A stretch of 24,401 nucleotides of DNA from contig SFIW01000033.1 of the NCBI GenBank assembly GCA_004556055.1, positions 1 through 24,401 of the forward strand, read 5' to 3'. Positions 22,337-24,401 of this stretch are shown here, piece after piece. The position numbers were made by a program, and so were the translations under genes. The notes beneath the pieces are model-generated. The model saw nothing but the letters and a program-made list of their open reading frames with translations. It did not search any database and was not told where the DNA came from. Position 1 is the first letter of the stretch. Each line of letters starts with the position of its first letter. The stretch is from Planctomycetaceae bacterium (lineage in GTDB: Bacteria > Planctomycetota > Planctomycetia > Pirellulales > Thermoguttaceae).

Positions 22337-23800
22337 ATGACATACAACGACTACTTCCGTTCGACCTCTTCTCTCGCCGGTTGCGATCCGTCGACGTACG
22401 CGTCGCGCCTCGACGACCCCGCCTACGCGCCCCCCGCGATCGACCCTCGCGTCTCGGCGCTCTACGACCGCGCCTGGACTCCTAGCATGATGAAGCTTGC
22501 GTCGAGCGCGGAACATGACGATTCGCGCGACGCGTTCTTGGCGCGCGTTGAAAAGGAAGGAGTCGGCGTCGCGGGAGCTGGTCTCATGGGAATATCGATC
22601 GCGGCGTCCTTCGTGAACGCGGGAATTCCGGTTCTTTCGCGCGACGTCTCGGAAGACGCGGTCGCGTCCGCGTCGGAACGTCTGGAGCGCGAACTTGCGG
22701 CGCTGCGCGTCAACCAAGGGCAAGCGCTTGCGGAGCCCGAGGCGGAGGCGCAAACACGTCGCGATCTTGTCGCGCGATACTTCCGCGCCTCGACCGACGT
22801 CGCGGAACTTGCGAAAAAGCCCGTCGTCGTCGAGTCGGTTCCGGAGAAAGCGAAGATCAAGGCGAAGACGTACCGCGAAATCGAGAGTTGCGCCACGCGA
22901 CCGCTACTCCTTCTGACGAACACGTCGTCGCTGACGATCGGGGAACTCGCCGCGACGCTTCCCGCGGAGAGCGAAGGACGCGCCGTCTCGCGCGAACGCT
23001 TCGCGAGCTTCCATTTCTTCCACCCGGCGACGAAACGTCGGCCCGTCGAGATCGCCGTCGGCGAAGCGACGAGTCCGGAAACGACGCGGCGCGCGTATCT
23101 CCTCGCCAAGCGCATTGGGCGCGTTCCTTTCGTCGTGGGGGATTCGCATGGATTCCTCGTGAATCGTTTGCTCCAAGCGTATCTCAACGAAGCGCTCGCG
23201 CTCGTCGAAGAGGGATTTTCCGCAGACGCGCTCGAAGCCGCCGCTATCCGCTGGGGGATGGAAGCGCCGCCGCTAAGGATCGTCGACGAAATCGGCTGCG
23301 ACGTCTCGCTTCACTCCGGATGGAGTTTCTTAAAAGCCTTCCCCGAAAGAACCGTCCCCTCGCACCTCCTCCCCGACATGGTTCGCGAAGGACGCCTCGG
23401 ACGCAAAACGTATCGCGGCTTCTATGCCTATGCGTCGCATACGCCGTGGAAAAACGACGTCTCCTCCTCTCCCGATTGTGAGATCGCCAAATTCCGCGAC
23501 AAACCGTTCAGCGAAGGGGTGGAGCCCCCCTTCGAACGCCTTCTTCTCGCAACCCTCCTCGAAGCGGGGCGTCTCGTCGAAGAACGCGTCGTCGGCTCTC
23601 TGCGCGAATGTGACGCCGCGCTCGTCCTCGCGCTCGGTTTCCCCGCGACACGCGGCGGACTATGCTATTGGGCGTTCTCCCTCGGACTCAAATCCCTTCT
23701 AAAACGCTGCGACGAACTCGCGGCAAGGAACGGCGCGCGATTCATACCCCCCGAGTCCCTGCGGCGACTTGCCGACTCACTCCCGGAAATCGACCAATAA
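22337..23800 (+). CDS. 3-hydroxyacyl-CoA dehydrogenase, FadB-like without hydratase domain
   Basis: The 487-residue product oxidises 3-hydroxyacyl-CoA to 3-ketoacyl-CoA with NAD, a step of beta-oxidation or its reverse. The NAD-binding motif GAGLMG is at 80-85. The catalytic residues keep the family spacing: His226 (in FHFFHP), Glu238 (12 later) and Asn276 (in LVNR, 50 later). Where most members read HFFNP, this one has HFFHP. Two C-terminal helical domains follow (about 272-365 and 400-487), as in FadB/FadJ, whose end resembles ARFIPPESLRRLA. The 70-residue N-terminus is not a crotonase domain and I do not recognise it. ATG 22337 lacks a clear ribosome site and no promoter is evident after the terminator. 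With the ligase gene it may belong to CoA-ester metabolism. Confidence 0.88.
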   Translation: MTYNDYFRSTSSLAGCDPSTYASRLDDPAYAPPAIDPRVSALYDRAWTPSMMKLASSAEHDDSRDAFLARVEKEGVGVAGAGLMGISIAASFVNAGIPVLSRDVSEDAVASASERLERELAALRVNQGQALAEPEAEAQTRRDLVARYFRASTDVAELAKKPVVVESVPEKAKIKAKTYREIESCATRPLLLLTNTSSLTIGELAATLPAESEGRAVSRERFASFHFFHPATKRRPVEIAVGEATSPETTRRAYLLAKRIGRVPFVVGDSHGFLVNRLLQAYLNEALALVEEGFSADALEAAAIRWGMEAPPLRIVDEIGCDVSLHSGWSFLKAFPERTVPSHLLPDMVREGRLGRKTYRGFYAYASHTPWKNDVSSSPDCEIAKFRDKPFSEGVEPPFERLLLATLLEAGRLVEERVVGSLRECDAALVLALGFPATRGGLCYWAFSLGLKSLLKRCDELAARNGARFIPPESLRRLADSLPEIDQ

Positions 23801-23837
23801 CGCAACGCCGCGCGATTCGCCAACAAAATAAAAAAAA

Positions 23838-23873
23838 GGAAAGCCCTTCCCCGCGCTTTCCTTCTCTTTTTCT
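23838..23873 (+). terminator. Terminator of the 3-hydroxyacyl-CoA dehydrogenase gene
   Basis: GGAAAGC (23838-23844) pairs with GCTTTCC (23855-23861) around a 10-base loop; TTCTCTTTTTCT follows and an A-run precedes it. Confidence 0.7.
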
Positions 23874-24028
23874 ATCGCCGTCCAAAGACCCGCTTTTTCG
23901 ATAAAATCCGATAAAAAATTTCCTAAAATCCTTTGCGTCTCTCCAATAATATCCCCTACCCTTTTCTAAAGAACGCTTTCTGTTTATCGCAAGGGCGCCA
24001 TTCTTTGGAGGGAAACGTCGTCCGGTAG

Positions 24029-24056
24029 TTGTCAAAGCGCGCTTTTTTAATATGAT
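24029..24056 (+). promoter_or_regulatory. Sigma-70-like promoter of the flavodoxin gene
   Basis: -35 TTGTCA (24029-24034, 5/6), 16-bp spacer, -10 TATGAT (24051-24056, 5/6), leader about 60 nt. Confidence 0.75.
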
Positions 24057-24122
24057 ACTCCCTAACGCAACGTTCAAGACAACGCCTTCTGAACAACGCG
24101 TCGTCAACAAAGGAGACACATA

Positions 24123-24401
24123 ATGGGCCAATCGATATTAATCGCGTATTTTTCAGCGTCGGGGGTTACGCGTCGCGCGGCGGAAGAGCTTGCGTCGGCG
24201 AGCGGCGGCGACCTTTACGAGATCGCGCCGGCAGTTCCGTACACGACCGCGGATTTGAACTGGCGCGATCCCGAGTCGCGAAGCTCTAAGGAGATGAAAG
24301 GGAAGGCGGAGTACCCCGCGCTGAAGGACGTCGACGCGGACGTCGAAGGACATTCCGTCGTCTTCTTGGGTTTCCCGATATGGTGGTATACGGCCCCGAC
24401 G
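24123..24401 (+). CDS. Flavodoxin family protein (N-terminal 93 residues)
   Basis: The partial product begins MGQSILIAYFSASGVTRRAA, where SASGVTRR is the FMN phosphate-binding loop of short-chain flavodoxins. YEIAPAVPYTTADLNWRDPE and RSSKEM are typical of the flavodoxin_4-like, FldA-related electron carriers or NADPH quinone reductase relatives found in anaerobes, and GFPIWWYTAPT is the segment that packs the flavin. It probably carries electrons in the cytosol using bound FMN. ATG 24123 has AAAGGAG eight bases upstream and a good promoter. The C-terminal part, including the second flavin-stacking loop, lies beyond the window, so exact subfamily and partner are open. Confidence 0.88.
   Translation, partial: MGQSILIAYFSASGVTRRAAEELASASGGDLYEIAPAVPYTTADLNWRDPESRSSKEMKGKAEYPALKDVDADVEGHSVVFLGFPIWWYTAPT

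Larger units (their letters stand above)
23801..24122. other. Intergenic region before the flavodoxin gene
   Basis: This 322-bp, AT-rich gap holds the terminator of the dehydrogenase gene (23838-23873) and the flavodoxin promoter (24029-24056). Between them, GATAAAATCCGATAAAA is a short direct repeat near 23900, and AAAGAA (about 23969) can pair with TTCTTT (about 24001). A minus-strand frame through the region has no ribosome site and looks spurious. No gene is seen. Confidence 0.5.

Noticed and set aside
23742..24131. Minus-strand frame across the dehydrogenase end and the following gap
   Set aside because: It crosses a terminator and the flavodoxin promoter and start, has no ribosome site, and encodes a basic low-information sequence.

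Overview
The window looks like chromosomal DNA of a planctomycete (Planctomycetota). The most diagnostic gene is a secreted protein at 16019-17179 that ends in a domain resembling TIGR03000, a repeat family known almost only from planctomycetes. The moderately high GC, the HU protein with a Lys/Ala/Cys tail and the sugar- and CoA-linked metabolism fit this. A gut or anaerobic relative is plausible but is inference. I see no rRNA, tRNA, CRISPR array or intact transposon.

Layout. Positions 1-218 hold a broken or chimeric ORF: an ElaA-type acetyltransferase N-terminus runs in frame into a TnpV-like transposon protein tail. A leftward group follows (4557 to 215): a pyridine nucleotide-disulfide type flavoprotein, endonuclease-type MutL and a leucine-rich-repeat lipoprotein, then serA with its own promoter and terminator. 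From 6540 to 11248 lies the most unusual block: eight consecutive small membrane proteins, seven of them with an N-terminal CxxC...CxxC zinc ribbon followed by a CD225/dispanin-like two-helix membrane domain. A DUF2752 membrane protein (11276-11701) heads the last of them. Further right are malate dehydrogenase, a NifS/IscS-type cysteine desulfurase and, divergently, xylulokinase. Then come the TIGR03000 protein, an AlbA/HATPase-type protein behind a near-consensus promoter, UMP kinase, HU, phenylacetate-CoA ligase, a 3-hydroxyacyl-CoA dehydrogenase without a hydratase domain, and the start of a flavodoxin.

How the genes relate. Most are housekeeping or central-metabolism genes in short, independently promoted units. 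Around ten sigma-70-like promoters can be read, many with TTGACG as the -35 hexamer, and bidirectional terminators separate the convergent pairs. The zinc-ribbon/CD225 array is the best candidate for an undescribed system. It is a local paralogue expansion in which at least two genes also share the same promoter layout. Its function cannot be read from sequence.
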